Shown here: positions 36,906 to 45,915 of the stretch, piece after piece
Layout of the letters: every line of letters begins with the position of its first letter
Numbering within the stretch: the stretch's first letter is position 1
NCBI RefSeq assembly: GCF_947301925.1
Contig: NZ_CAMYUE010000001.1
Location: forward strand, 248,001 to 312,000
DNA from: an uncultured Ruminococcus sp.
GTDB lineage: Bacteria > Bacillota > Clostridia > Oscillospirales > Ruminococcaceae
Direction: 5' to 3'
DNA length: 64,000 nucleotides
The notes under the pieces: model-generated
Told to the model about the DNA's origin: nothing
What the model saw: only the letters and a program-made list of their open reading frames with translations
Database searches by the model: none
Position numbers and translations under genes: made by a program

Positions 36906-38121
36906 ATATAACAAAGTTAAGGGGCATACCGTTTTTCATGATAGCATGGAGCTCTCCTTGTATAAGCGGCATAAGATAATCATAAGCGGGCGGAAGAACG
37001 TTGTTACCTGCCTCGTTGATCCACTCTCTCGGGAAAAACTTTTCCGAATTTGCCGCTTTTGAAGCTTCAACTGTATCGATCCTGTAGCTGTATGGCATAT
37101 TTGATTCACGAACAAATGTCATCATACAGCCTGATTTACCGCCGAGACCGGCTTCAACCGCGGCCATACCGATAGCTTCGGATGACTGTATATCCTCAAG
37201 CGATGCTATATGCGAGCTGCATCTCTGCATTACATTCAGCTCTATAGAACGAACTTTGCAGCCAATCTCAGCCGCCACAAGCTTTTCGAGAAATTTTCCT
37301 ATGCCTGCAAGATAACAGTGTCCAAATACATCACGCTGTCCCGACTGATACTCCTCAGCTGCAAATTTTCCCTCGGCAGTCTTAACACCTTCGGAGACTA
37401 CAACGATGACTGCACGATGCTTTTTCATCTGATCCTTTACGTCAGCAAGAAATCGCTCTATGCTGAACACAGTTTCGGGAAGATATATAAGATGAGGAGC
37501 ACTTTCACCGTTTGCACGGATACAGCAGGCAGCCGCAGCAAGCCAGCCTGCATGACGGCCCATTGTTTCTATTATAGTTACAGAAGGGATACTGTAAACA
37601 TTGCTGTCTCTCGTTATCTCCTGAACAGTTGCTGCAACATATTTTGCAGCCGAACCGAATCCCGGAGAATGGTCTGTCTCACACAGATCGTTGTCGATAG
37701 TCTTTGGAATTCCTATTATCTTTATATCGTTTATATTCATATTCTCAAGATAGGCTGAGTATTTGGCTACGGTATCCATAGAATCATTTCCGCCGATATA
37801 GAAAAAAATACCTATATCATGACTGCGAAGCACATTTGTTATCTTTTCATATAATTCTGTGCTTACTTTATGATCGGGAAGCTTTTTGCGGCATGAACCG
37901 AGTACAGCTGAAGGGGTCCTGAGAAGGAGCTGATAGGCTACATCACTATTGATTTTTTCTTCAAGATCTACCATTTCGTCATTGATAACACCTTCTATAC
38001 CGTTGATGACACCGAAGATCTTATTGATCTTTTCAGAATTCTGAGCTGCGCTGAAAACTCCTGCCAATGAAGCGTTGATCGCGCAGGTCGGACCTCCTGA
38101 CTGAGCTACTGCAATATTCAT
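36904..38121 (-). CDS. 6-phosphofructokinase, pyrophosphate-dependent type
   Basis: This 405-residue PFK phosphorylates fructose 6-phosphate. Two signature sites point to PPi as donor: Asp in GGNDS (110-114) where ATP enzymes have Gly, and Lys in IPKTIDND (138-145) where ATP enzymes have Gly. Using PPi makes the step reversible and saves ATP, as reported for several cellulolytic anaerobes. The ATG at 38121 has only a weak AGAGATC site; a TTG at 38142 is possible. Confidence 0.92.
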   Translation of the reverse strand: MNIAVAQSGGPTCAINASLAGVFSAAQNSEKINKIFGVINGIEGVINDEMVDLEEKINSDVAYQLLLRTPSAVLGSCRKKLPDHKVSTELYEKITNVLRSHDIGIFFYIGGNDSMDTVAKYSAYLENMNINDIKIIGIPKTIDNDLCETDHSPGFGSAAKYVAATVQEITRDSNVYSIPSVTIIETMGRHAGWLAAAACCIRANGESAPHLIYLPETVFSIERFLADVKDQMKKHRAVIVVVSEGVKTAEGKFAAEEYQSGQRDVFGHCYLAGIGKFLEKLVAAEIGCKVRSIELNVMQRCSSHIASLEDIQSSEAIGMAAVEAGLGGKSGCMMTFVRESNMPYSYRIDTVEASKAANSEKFFPREWINEAGNNVLPPAYDYLMPLIQGELHAIMKNGMPLNFVI

Positions 38122-38297
38122 GATCTCTATTTGGCGGAACAAAACTTGTTCACGCCTTTCCTCCCTTTTTATTTGCCATAGGCTTTATTTATATTATATC
38201 ATAGAGATATGAGCATTTCAATGCGAAGAAGCGCCAAAAAAGCTTCATGCAAATCGCAATATTTGGTTTATAAGCAATAAACGCCTATTGTATGCTG

Positions 38298-39086
38298 TCA
38301 GATAAGGCAGAAATGCTTCAGTGCGTTTGCGATACCGTCTTCTTCAATCGGTGATGTAACATAGGATACATACGGATATAGATTTTCAGCTCCGCCCATA
38401 GCAATACTGTTTGGTACTGCCTGCAGCATCGGAAGGTCATTCATACTGTCACCGATAGCATATGCGTTTTCAATGCTGATATCAAGAAGTCTCAGTATTG
38501 TTGCAATACCTGTTGCTTTTGAGAAACCGAGGGGGACGTTTTCGTAAAAGCCTTCTCCCCTGTCAATGACAGAGTATTCTTTGCTGATTTCTCTGAAAAA
38601 CAGCTCCATGTTGCTTTTATGGTTTTTCCATATTACAAATTTATCAAAGCCGAAGTTTTTATCTTCTACTCTTCCGCTTACATCTATTCCGCTGTCAACA
38701 AACACATCCATGAAATAGCGCAATCCTTCAGTCATAGGAGCTTTATCATCGAAAAAATAGCCCTGAGAATGCTCATATACCGGCGTAACATTGCATTCTC
38801 TCAGCAAAGCAGCAATTCTCAGACAATCTTCTTTAGGGACTGTTCTTGACATAAGCACTTTTCCGCCGTACTCTATATATGTACCGCAGCCGCAGATATA
38901 TCCGTCAAATCCGAGTTCCTTGACCTTTGGACTGATATTAAAGGCAGTCCTTCCAGAATTAATAAAGGTCAGATTTCCCTTCTGCCGTGCAAGAGCGATA
39001 GCTGCTTTTGTGCTTTCCGGTATAACAGCTCTTTCGTCTTCGGTCACGATGGTTCCGTCGATATCAAAGAAAATGACAGATCTCAT
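38298..39086 (-). CDS. HAD-superfamily Cof-type phosphatase
   Basis: This 262-residue hydrolase has the HAD motifs DIDGT (8-12, nucleophile Asp), NSGR (motif II), a Lys before FSKATG and GDSMNDLPM (motif IV), plus the C2 cap of the Cof group. Relatives dephosphorylate sugar phosphates or nucleotides; the substrate is not evident. AAGGAG precedes the ATG. Confidence 0.92.
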   Translation of the reverse strand: MRSVIFFDIDGTIVTEDERAVIPESTKAAIALARQKGNLTFINSGRTAFNISPKVKELGFDGYICGCGTYIEYGGKVLMSRTVPKEDCLRIAALLRECNVTPVYEHSQGYFFDDKAPMTEGLRYFMDVFVDSGIDVSGRVEDKNFGFDKFVIWKNHKSNMELFFREISKEYSVIDRGEGFYENVPLGFSKATGIATILRLLDISIENAYAIGDSMNDLPMLQAVPNSIAMGGAENLYPYVSYVTSPIEEDGIANALKHFCLI

Positions 39087-39138
39087 TAAAACACTCCTTA
39101 AATTAAGTCGGCTTTATACTAATAAGCCTGTAAAAGTA

Positions 39139-39167
39139 TTGATTGATCCCTCACATTATGCTATAAT
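39139..39167 (+). promoter_or_regulatory. Promoter of the cobO gene
   Basis: TTGATT (39139-39144) and TATAAT (39162-39167), 17 bp apart. An inverted repeat CATTAT/ATAATG (39154-39159/39168-39173) flanks the -10. The leader is very short, so no cobalamin riboswitch fits. Confidence 0.75.
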
Positions 39168-39187
39168 ATAATGCGAGGTGATACGTT

Positions 39188-39703
39188 ATGTTACATATTT
39201 ATTATGGGAATGGAAAAGGAAAAACCACAGCCTCAGTGGGGCTTGCCATACGAGCAGCAGGCGCCGGAATGAAGGTGGCTTTTCTTCAGTTCCTTAAAAA
39301 CGGCACTTCATCAGAGATAAGCATACTTAAAGCGTTGGAAAACATTACCGTGATCTGCTGTGAAGAATGCAGAAAATTTACTTTTGCAATGAATGACCTT
39401 GAAAAAGCAGAAGTCACTCACAGACATAACGAAATGCTGAAAACTGTTTCTGACTTGCTTTCGGAAAACGCTGTACAGCTTGTAGTTCTCGATGAGTTTA
39501 TAGGCGCATATAACAAAAAGCTCATAGATACAGAGCTTGCTGACGCGTTCATAGAAAACGATCTCGTTAAAGGAGAGATCGTTATGACAGGGCGAGATCC
39601 GTCTGATAAGCTCATAAAATACGCGGATTATCTGACGGAAATGACTGCCGTAAAACATCCCTTTGACAAAGGAATAACCGCCCGCAAGGGCATAGAATAT
39701 TAA
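39188..39703 (+). CDS. cobO: Corrinoid adenosyltransferase, CobA/CobO type
   Basis: It transfers the adenosyl group of ATP to the cobalt of cob(I)alamin or cobyrinate, making coenzyme B12. The 171-residue P-loop protein begins directly with YYGNGKGKTT (5-14), keeps VVLDEF (Walker B) and the TGRDPS segment. GAGGTGA precedes the ATG. It is a single gene with no B12 synthesis cluster beside it, which fits salvage of imported corrinoids (inference). Confidence 0.93.
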   Translation: MLHIYYGNGKGKTTASVGLAIRAAGAGMKVAFLQFLKNGTSSEISILKALENITVICCEECRKFTFAMNDLEKAEVTHRHNEMLKTVSDLLSENAVQLVVLDEFIGAYNKKLIDTELADAFIENDLVKGEIVMTGRDPSDKLIKYADYLTEMTAVKHPFDKGITARKGIEY

Positions 39704-39732
39704 GCTGCCGCATAAACGGCAGCTTTTTCTTA
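39702..39732. terminator. Terminator of cobO
   Basis: AAGCTGCCG (39702-39710) pairs with CGGCAGCTT (39717-39725), followed by a T tract on the plus strand. It overlaps the end of cobO and lies just downstream of the convergent small gene. Confidence 0.88.
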
Positions 39733-39948
39733 TAGCTGTTTGAGTTCCTCGACAATATCCATATCTTCCTGATTCACCTTGATATTGGATATTATAGTTT
39801 TATTGTCGGGAGATATTACTTTTATCTCGATAATGCTGCCATCTCTGACAGAGCCTACAGCTGCTTTAAAAAAGGGTGCCAGCTTAGGATGATTCTGCAG
39901 GAATCTGTCGAGGAGAGATTTCAGCTTTAAAGCGTTCATTGGATTCAT
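39730..39948 (-). CDS. Small conserved-looking protein of unknown function (72 aa)
   Basis: The 72-residue protein has an amphipathic N-terminal helix (MNALKLKSLLDRFLQNHPKL) followed by a likely three-strand beta sheet. There is no signal peptide or membrane helix. GAGGTGA precedes the ATG at 39948. It follows the Gx-transporter gene by 40 bases and may be the last gene of the apbE operon. Not recognised. Confidence 0.75.
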   Translation of the reverse strand: MNPMNALKLKSLLDRFLQNHPKLAPFFKAAVGSVRDGSIIEIKVISPDNKTIISNIKVNQEDMDIVEELKQL

Positions 39949-39988
39949 TATATTCACCTCGTGAAATTGATTATTATAAACATTCGGT

Positions 39989-40492
39989 TCAGCTTTTATC
40001 ACCTTTTTCGGGAAGCTTTCTGCTTATGAGGAACTGTGCGCATAATCCTGTAAAAGCGCCTGCGATACAGCCTGTAATTATAAGGAAAGGATATACCGAC
40101 AAAACAGCGAATGATCTCATGACTGATACAGCTACTATTATCTGGCCTGTATTATGCAGTAAAGCTCCGATAATACTGCTCAGCCATATATACTTCATCG
40201 GCACTATCCTTTTTACAAGAAGCATACCTGCAAGGCAGAAAAAAGCACCCGTGATACTGTACATAAGCGCAGATACATTGCCGCTGAACAGTGCTCCGAG
40301 AAGCACTCGTGCAATAACTATCAGGAATGTCTCCTTCGCGGAATACTTGTAGACTGCATAGACAGTGATAATATTTGCCAGACCGAGCTTCGCTCCGGGG
40401 ATCGGTATGATATCTATTCTGAGCTCGATAACGAATATTATAAGTGCAAGAGCTGTAAGCAATGACAGCTTGGCGAGTCTGTTTGCTTTCAT
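39989..40492 (-). CDS. Gx transporter family membrane protein (heptaprenyl diphosphate synthase component I-like)
   Basis: This 167-residue protein has five or so membrane helices and the family-type early segment IPIPGAKLGLANI. The family was named for heptaprenyl diphosphate synthase component I but is a membrane protein related to ECF-type S components. The ATG at 40492 is spaced 7 bases from AAGGAG. It sits one base after the NusG-II protein and downstream of apbE; the three form a compact module. Confidence 0.88.
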   Translation of the reverse strand: MKANRLAKLSLLTALALIIFVIELRIDIIPIPGAKLGLANIITVYAVYKYSAKETFLIVIARVLLGALFSGNVSALMYSITGAFFCLAGMLLVKRIVPMKYIWLSSIIGALLHNTGQIIVAVSVMRSFAVLSVYPFLIITGCIAGAFTGLCAQFLISRKLPEKGDKS

Positions 40493-40493
40493 A

Positions 40494-40847
40494 TTATTGC
40501 TCCTTATCGGCATATCTGATGACAAGCTTGTGAGGCAGGCAGACTATCGGTATACTCTCCGAACGCAGAACGCCGGTTTTTACGCAGGTATGATCATGAC
40601 AATCTGCGTCGGTAATACTGATTTTTCCGTCTTTGATGGACACCTCGTTCCAACCGCCGTCAGGCGATTCTATCCTGAATGTCCTGTCATCTTCCGTGGA
40701 AAGATCAAGCTCGTATATCACTTTATTGTTCTGAACTATCACGACCTGCGTACTGTCAGAGTCCTTTGACGCTATAACTGCCCATATCACAGCGGCAGCA
40801 AGTATCAAAGCAACAGCGGCAATCAGCAGCTTTACAGTTTTAGTCAA
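40494..40847 (-). CDS. NusG domain II-containing membrane-anchored protein
   Basis: The 117-residue protein has one N-terminal membrane helix (about 5-25) and an extracytoplasmic NusG-II beta-barrel with CHDHTCVKTG and IVCLPHKLVI, whose Cys residues could be redox-active or bind a ligand. It starts with TTG behind AGAGGTG, overlapping apbE by eight bases. Such proteins occur beside ApbE and Gx proteins in flavin-based extracellular electron transfer and related loci. Confidence 0.87.
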   Translation of the reverse strand: MTKTVKLLIAAVALILAAAVIWAVIASKDSDSTQVVIVQNNKVIYELDLSTEDDRTFRIESPDGGWNEVSIKDGKISITDADCHDHTCVKTGVLRSESIPIVCLPHKLVIRYADKEQ

Positions 40848-41883
40848 GATCTATCACCTCTGCACCCATATCACTCAGATCAGTAAAGCATTCGGACAAT
40901 CCTTCTGAATAGTATAGTTTTTTATCGTCAGTAACAAGTATAAGCTCATAGCCGTTTTCAGAACGCAGAAAATCAACGGCTTTATCATAGCCTGCAACAA
41001 AAAGAGCTGTTGATAAAGCATCACAGTCTATACCGCTGTCCCCTATTACGGTAACGGAAACAAGACCGTTATCGGCAGGATATCCGTCGGAGGGATCAAG
41101 TATATGCCAGTATACTTTTCCGTCATCGGCAGTAAAACAGCGTTCATAGTTTCCCGAAGTAATAACAGCTTTGTCTGATACTTCGATCATGCACATATCC
41201 TGTTCGGGAGAAAACGGATCTCTCACCGCGATTTTCCAGTCCGAGCCGTCAGGCTTTGAACCGAGAGCCTGCACGTTTCCGCCAAGACTGACTATAGCGG
41301 AGCTTACTCCCTCTTCCGACATTATCTTCATTATCTCATCGCCTGTATAGCCCTTTGCAAGAGCTCCGAGGTCGAGCTCGGCTTTTTCGGGCAAGCTTAC
41401 TATATTCCCGTTCAGGTTGATTTTTCTGTAATCAACATAAGAAAGAAGCTCACCGATGGTATCATCGTCGGGAACTTTATAGTTCCCTGTTGTGAATCCC
41501 CATTCCTTCAGCACGGGAAATAAAGTTATATCTAAGGCTCCGCCTGAACGGTCTCCTATTTCAATGGCTTTATTTATAATTACTGCCGTATCATCACATA
41601 CATTTACTTCATCACCGAAGCTGTGATCTATAGCCCAGATATCACTCTGTTCATCGTTTACCGAAAGTTCCTTTTCCAACTGAAGAATACGTTCTTCGGC
41701 TTTATCAAGAGCTTTACCGGCATTTGCTCCGTATGCCTTCATGTTCATGAAGGTGTCCATAGCAAAGACATCTTTTGTCATTGAAACTGTTTCACTATTC
41801 AAGTCATGATCCTTAGCAGCACAGCTGCTTATACACACAAAAGCCAAAAGAACAGTACCGATAATAATCCTTTTTCCGCCCAT
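40840..41883 (-). CDS. apbE: FAD:protein FMN transferase, lipoprotein
   Basis: ApbE attaches FMN to a Thr or Ser of extracytoplasmic proteins. The 347-residue protein has a lipobox ending ISSC at Cys21, the start of the domain at MDTFMNMKAYG, the ELDLGALAKGY segment and the magnesium site DALSTALFV. No flavinylation target (for example an FMN-binding domain or Rnf subunit) is encoded in the window. GGAG precedes the ATG. Confidence 0.95.
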   Translation of the reverse strand: MGGKRIIIGTVLLAFVCISSCAAKDHDLNSETVSMTKDVFAMDTFMNMKAYGANAGKALDKAEERILQLEKELSVNDEQSDIWAIDHSFGDEVNVCDDTAVIINKAIEIGDRSGGALDITLFPVLKEWGFTTGNYKVPDDDTIGELLSYVDYRKINLNGNIVSLPEKAELDLGALAKGYTGDEIMKIMSEEGVSSAIVSLGGNVQALGSKPDGSDWKIAVRDPFSPEQDMCMIEVSDKAVITSGNYERCFTADDGKVYWHILDPSDGYPADNGLVSVTVIGDSGIDCDALSTALFVAGYDKAVDFLRSENGYELILVTDDKKLYYSEGLSECFTDLSDMGAEVIDLD

Positions 41884-41911
41884 AATACATCTCCTATTTA
41901 TTACTTATTAC

Positions 41912-41940
41912 ATTATAACATAAAATGTTAGTATATGCAA
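41912..41940 (-). promoter_or_regulatory. Promoter of the apbE module with a palindrome in the spacer
   Basis: Read on the minus strand: TTGCAT (41935-41940) and TATAAT (41912-41917), 17 bp apart. AACAT-AAA-ATGTT at 41917-41929 fills most of the spacer and could be an operator. Confidence 0.78.
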
Positions 41941-41957
41941 CCATATTATTATCAGGC

Positions 41958-41989
41958 AGAAAAAAGCGGACCGTTTTATCGATCCGCTT
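41958..41989 (-). terminator. Terminator of the pgk-tpiA-gpmI operon
   Basis: AAGCGGA (41964-41970) and TCCGCTT (41983-41989) form the stem, with a run of T on the minus strand. Confidence 0.85.
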
Positions 41990-41995
41990 CGCTGA

Positions 41996-43516
41996 TTACT
42001 TTACGAGCAGGCTCTTTCCTGTCATTTCCTCAGGCTGAGGCACGCCCATTATATCAAGCATTGTAGGTGCAAGATCGGCAAGAACACCGCCTTCCGCAAG
42101 CTTGCCCTCAACACCGACCGCAATAAGCGGAACAGGGTTTGTTGTATGAGCTGTGAACGGACTGCCGTCGGGCTCCATCATCTTATCGGCATTACCGTGA
42201 TCGGCTGTGATAAGAGCTGCGCCTCCCTTTGCAAGGATCTTGTCGACCATACGTCCAACGCAAGTATCGGTAGCCTCCACTGCCTTTACAGCAGCATCAA
42301 ATATGCCGGTATGTCCGACCATATCGCAGTTTGCGTAGTTGAGTATGATAACATCGTACTTATCAGAGTCAATAGCCTCGCATACAGCGTCGCATACCTC
42401 GTATGCACTCATCTCGGGCTTGAGGTCAAATGTAGGAACATCGGGAGACTTGATAAGGATACGATCCTCGCCCTCGAACTGTCTTTCCTCACCGCCGTTG
42501 AAGAAAAAGGTAACGTGCGCATATTTCTGTGTCTCCGCAATACGGAGCTGAGTCTTTCCGAGCTTTGCAAGATATTCGCCCATTGTCATCGTAAGCTGCT
42601 CGGGAGGATATGCTACTGAAACATTAGGCATTGTAGCGTCATACTGAGCCATACATACAAAGCTTACAGGGAAGAAGCCGTTTCTTCTCTCGAAGCCGCT
42701 GAAATCGGGATCAACGAATGAACGTGTGATCTGTCTTGCTCTGTCAGGACGGAAGTTAAAGAAGATAACGCTGTCGTCAGCCTTTATCTGTGCTCCACCC
42801 TCGATAACTGTAGGAAGCATGAATTCATCGGTAACTTCATTAGCGTAGGAGTTCTTTATAGCCTGAACAGGATCTGTTTCCTGAACGCCCTCGCCGTAAA
42901 CAAGTGCTGCATATGCCTTTTCAACTCTGTCCCATGCGTTGTCTCTGTCCATAGCATAGAAACGTCCCGAGATAGTAGCGATCCTGCCAAGACCGATCTT
43001 GTTCAGCTCTGCAACTGCTTCCTCCATATACTCGGCAGCAGATGAGGGAGGAACGTCACGTCCGTCAAGGAAAGCATGAATGTAAACCTTGTCAAGACCG
43101 TTCTTCTTTGCCATTTCAACGATACCATAAAGATGCTCCATATGGCTGTGAACGCCACCGGGGGAAAGAAGTCCCATAAGATGGAGTGCGCTTCCCTTTT
43201 CCTTGCAGTTGTTCATTGCACCGAGAATAGCCTTATTATTGAAAAACGTGCCGTCCTTGATATCCTTTGATATCTTAACAAGCATCTGGTAAACGATGCG
43301 GCCTGCACCAATATTGGTGTGGCCAACCTCAGAATTGCCCATCTGTCCGTCAGGCAGACCAACATCAAGTCCGCTTGCACCGATGATAGTGTTAGGGCAC
43401 TCGGCCATATACTTGTCAATGTTGGGCTTCTTAGCGGCAGCGATAGCGTTACCGTATGTATCGGGATTATAGCCGAAGCCGTCCATGATTATAAGTGCTA
43501 CAGGTTTCTTTGACAT
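41996..43516 (-). CDS. gpmI: 2,3-bisphosphoglycerate-independent phosphoglycerate mutase
   Basis: It interconverts 3- and 2-phosphoglycerate. The 506-residue, alkaline-phosphatase-fold enzyme carries two metal ions; visible are the first metal site and nucleophile region (LIIMDGFG and GQMGNSEVGH with the catalytic Ser) and late metal ligands ITADHGNAD and FTAHTTNPVP. AAAGGAAA precedes the ATG. It is the last gene of the glycolytic operon. Confidence 0.97.
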   Translation of the reverse strand: MSKKPVALIIMDGFGYNPDTYGNAIAAAKKPNIDKYMAECPNTIIGASGLDVGLPDGQMGNSEVGHTNIGAGRIVYQMLVKISKDIKDGTFFNNKAILGAMNNCKEKGSALHLMGLLSPGGVHSHMEHLYGIVEMAKKNGLDKVYIHAFLDGRDVPPSSAAEYMEEAVAELNKIGLGRIATISGRFYAMDRDNAWDRVEKAYAALVYGEGVQETDPVQAIKNSYANEVTDEFMLPTVIEGGAQIKADDSVIFFNFRPDRARQITRSFVDPDFSGFERRNGFFPVSFVCMAQYDATMPNVSVAYPPEQLTMTMGEYLAKLGKTQLRIAETQKYAHVTFFFNGGEERQFEGEDRILIKSPDVPTFDLKPEMSAYEVCDAVCEAIDSDKYDVIILNYANCDMVGHTGIFDAAVKAVEATDTCVGRMVDKILAKGGAALITADHGNADKMMEPDGSPFTAHTTNPVPLIAVGVEGKLAEGGVLADLAPTMLDIMGVPQPEEMTGKSLLVK

Positions 43517-43537
43517 TATAATTTTCCTTTCATATTT

Positions 43538-43560
43538 AAGGGCGGAATAGCTCCGCCCTT
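43538..43560 (-). promoter_or_regulatory. Intercistronic stem-loop between tpiA and gpmI
   Basis: AAGGGCGGA (43538-43546) and TCCGCCCTT (43552-43560) pair perfectly around 5 bases. No U run follows; the gpmI ribosome binding site begins a few bases later. It could protect upstream mRNA or lower gpmI output. Confidence 0.65.
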
Positions 43561-43576
43561 ATAAATATAAGATTTA

Positions 43577-44353
43577 TCAGCCGTTTACAGCTGCCTGAAC
43601 GATTGTATTGAAGTCGGCAGCCTTCAGTGAAGCTCCGCCGATGAGACCGCCGTCGATATCAGGCTGTGCAAGAAGCTCGGCTGCGTTGCCAGCATTCATA
43701 GAACCGCCGTACTGGATAGTTACAGCATCAGCTGTTGCCTGATCGTACTTCTTAGCAAGCTGCGCACGGATAAATGCACAAACCTCCTGAGCCTGATCGG
43801 GTGTAGCTGTAAGACCTGTACCGATAGCCCATACAGGCTCATATGCGATAACAACGTTCTTTACCTGCTCAGCAGTTACGTCCCAGAGATCAAGCTTGAT
43901 CTGACGAGCGATAACTTCTTCAGTGATATTGCACTGACGCTCCCACTTGAGCTCGCCAACGCAAACGATAGGCTTGAGACCAGCCTCGAGAGCTGCAAGA
44001 GTTCTCTTGTTAACTGTCTCATCTGTCTCGCCGAAGTACTGTCTTCTTTCGCTGTGACCGATAACAACATACTCAACGCCAAGCTCTGTGAGCATATCAG
44101 CAGAGATCTCGCCTGTGAATGCGCCGCTCTTCTCGAAGTGAACATTCTCGGCACCGATCTTTACATTGCTGCCGGCTGTTGTATTTATGGCTGTCTCAAG
44201 GTTAGTGAAAGGTACGCAAGCGATGACCTCGATTTTGCCCTCAGCATTGGCTACAAGAGGCTTAATAGCTTCAAGAAGCTCCTTAGCCTCGGGACGTGTC
44301 TTGTTCATTTTCCAGTTACCGGCAATAATTGCCTTTCTTAATGACTTGTTCAT
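43577..44353 (-). CDS. tpiA: Triosephosphate isomerase
   Basis: It interconverts glyceraldehyde 3-phosphate and dihydroxyacetone phosphate. The 258-residue TIM barrel has NWKMN (catalytic Lys), IGHSERR (His), AYEPVWAIGTG (catalytic Glu and lid) and the phosphate loop GGSMN. AAGGAG precedes the ATG. Confidence 0.97.
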   Translation of the reverse strand: MNKSLRKAIIAGNWKMNKTRPEAKELLEAIKPLVANAEGKIEVIACVPFTNLETAINTTAGSNVKIGAENVHFEKSGAFTGEISADMLTELGVEYVVIGHSERRQYFGETDETVNKRTLAALEAGLKPIVCVGELKWERQCNITEEVIARQIKLDLWDVTAEQVKNVVIAYEPVWAIGTGLTATPDQAQEVCAFIRAQLAKKYDQATADAVTIQYGGSMNAGNAAELLAQPDIDGGLIGGASLKAADFNTIVQAAVNG

Positions 44354-44359
44354 TACTGA

Positions 44360-44584
44360 TTACTCCTTATCACATTTATGCTTTTTACAGCACTTTTTAT
44401 CTTTTTTCTCAATATTATTTGAGTTTTTGAACTGATTGTTCGCACCGTTGTAGCTTCCGATCGCGATCCCGTTTTTTACAGGAGACAATAATAGACCCAC
44501 TATCACTCCAACAAGGAATCCGATAAGCACATAGAGAAAAGCTTTTTCGCCGTTCTCCTCTTTGAATTTTCTGATAGCTTCCAT
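44360..44584 (-). CDS. Small membrane protein between pgk and tpiA, Cys/Lys-rich tail
   Basis: The 74-residue protein has a short charged N-terminus, one membrane helix (about 16-36, Gly/Val/Leu-rich) and a tail ending in KKDKKCCKKHKCDKE, a possible metal or membrane-contact site. AAGGAAA precedes the ATG. It lies 6 bases before tpiA and 71 bases after pgk. Family not recognised. Confidence 0.75.
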   Translation of the reverse strand: MEAIRKFKEENGEKAFLYVLIGFLVGVIVGLLLSPVKNGIAIGSYNGANNQFKNSNNIEKKDKKCCKKHKCDKE

Positions 44585-44617
44585 TACGGTTATTTCCTTT
44601 TCTTTGATACCAAAACG

Positions 44618-44641
44618 AGGGCGAATATCTCTACCCGCCCT
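44618..44641 (-). promoter_or_regulatory. Intercistronic stem-loop after pgk
   Basis: AGGGCG (44618-44623) and CGCCCT (44636-44641) form a GC-rich stem followed by CGTTTTG on the minus strand: a weak terminator or processing structure. Confidence 0.5.
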
Positions 44642-44655
44642 GTTTGTAAATTCAA

Positions 44656-45876
44656 TTACTTTTCAGCAATAGCTGCAACACCGGGAAGAACCTTGCCCTC
44701 GAGGTACTCGAGTGAAGCACCGCCGCCTGTTGAGATGTGGCTCATCTTGTCAGCGAAGCCGAGCTGGATAGCAGCTGTAGCAGAGTCGCCGCCGCCGATG
44801 ATAGTTGTAGCGTCAGCCTGTGCGAGAGCCTCACATACAGCAACAGTACCCTTCTTCAGTGTGGGATTCTCAAATACGCCCATAGGTCCGTTCCAAACAA
44901 CAGTCTTTGCAGACTTAGCAGCCTCAGCGAAGATAGCAGCTGTCTTGGGACCGATATCGAGGCCCATCTTGTCAGCAGGGATCTTGTCAGCGTCAACATA
45001 CTCTACGCTGATCTCTGCGTCGATAGGATCAGGGAATGAAGCTGCGATAGCTGTATCAACAGGAAGAAGTATCTTCTTGCCGAGCTTCTCAGCCTTAGCC
45101 AGCATTTCCTTACAGTAGTCGAGCTTCTCCTCGTCAACAAGTGACTTGCCGATAGAGCCGCCCTGTGCCTTTATGAATGTGTAAGCCATACCGCCGCCGA
45201 TGATGAGTGTATCGCACTTCTCGAGAAGGTTAGAGATAACATTGAGCTTGTCAGCTACCTTAGCGCCGCCGAGGATAGCAACAAAAGGTCTCTCGGGTAC
45301 CTCAACTGCATTACCGAGATACTGGATCTCCTTCTGCATGAGGTAACCAACAGCTGTCTCCTTAACGAACTTTGTAACGCCTGCTGTTGAAGCATGAGCT
45401 CTGTGTGCAGAACCAAAAGCGTCCATAACGAATACTTCACCGTCAACGAGATCAGCGAGCTCCTTAGAGAACTCCTCGCCGTTCTTTGTCTCCTCGTTGC
45501 CGCGGAAACGTGTGTTCTCAAGAACAACGATCTCGCCGTCGTTCATAGCAGCAACTGCCTTCTTGGCGTTTTCACCTACAACTGTATCGTCAGCTGCAAA
45601 TGTAACCTTTGTGTTTACCAGCTCGCCAAGTCTTGCTGCTGCGGGAGCCAGTGAGAACTTAGCCTCGGGACCGTTCTTCGGCTTGCCGAGATGTGAGCAA
45701 AGAACAACCTTTGCACCGTTCTCAACGAGCTTATTGATAGTGGGGAGAGCAGCCTGGATTCTGTTATCATTTGTGATAACGCCATCCTTCATAGGAACAT
45801 TGAAGTCAACTCTTACGAGAACTTTTCTGCCCTTAACGTTAATGTCTTCTACAGTAACCTTGTTTAATCCTGCCAT
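44656..45876 (-). CDS. pgk: Phosphoglycerate kinase
   Basis: It transfers phosphate from 1,3-bisphosphoglycerate to ADP. The 406-residue two-domain enzyme has [14 protein letters not shown], the LGGAKVADK hinge region and the nucleotide loop [10 protein letters not shown]. It begins the operon pgk-small orf-tpiA-gpmI; gap is not in the window. Confidence 0.97.
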   Translation of the reverse strand: MAGLNKVTVEDINVKGRKVLVRVDFNVPMKDGVITNDNRIQAALPTINKLVENGAKVVLCSHLGKPKNGPEAKFSLAPAAARLGELVNTKVTFAADDTVVGENAKKAVAAMNDGEIVVLENTRFRGNEETKNGEEFSKELADLVDGEVFVMDAFGSAHRAHASTAGVTKFVKETAVGYLMQKEIQYLGNAVEVPERPFVAILGGAKVADKLNVISNLLEKCDTLIIGGGMAYTFIKAQGGSIGKSLVDEEKLDYCKEMLAKAEKLGKKILLPVDTAIAASFPDPIDAEISVEYVDADKIPADKMGLDIGPKTAAIFAEAAKSAKTVVWNGPMGVFENPTLKKGTVAVCEALAQADATTIIGGGDSATAAIQLGFADKMSHISTGGGASLEYLEGKVLPGVAAIAEK

Positions 45877-45915
45877 GGGTATGACATCCTTTCGTAATAA
45901 AATACATTCTTAGCT

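Noticed and set aside
39087..39187. Cobalamin riboswitch before cobO
   Set aside because: The promoter lies only about 20-50 bases before the start codon, leaving no room for the element.
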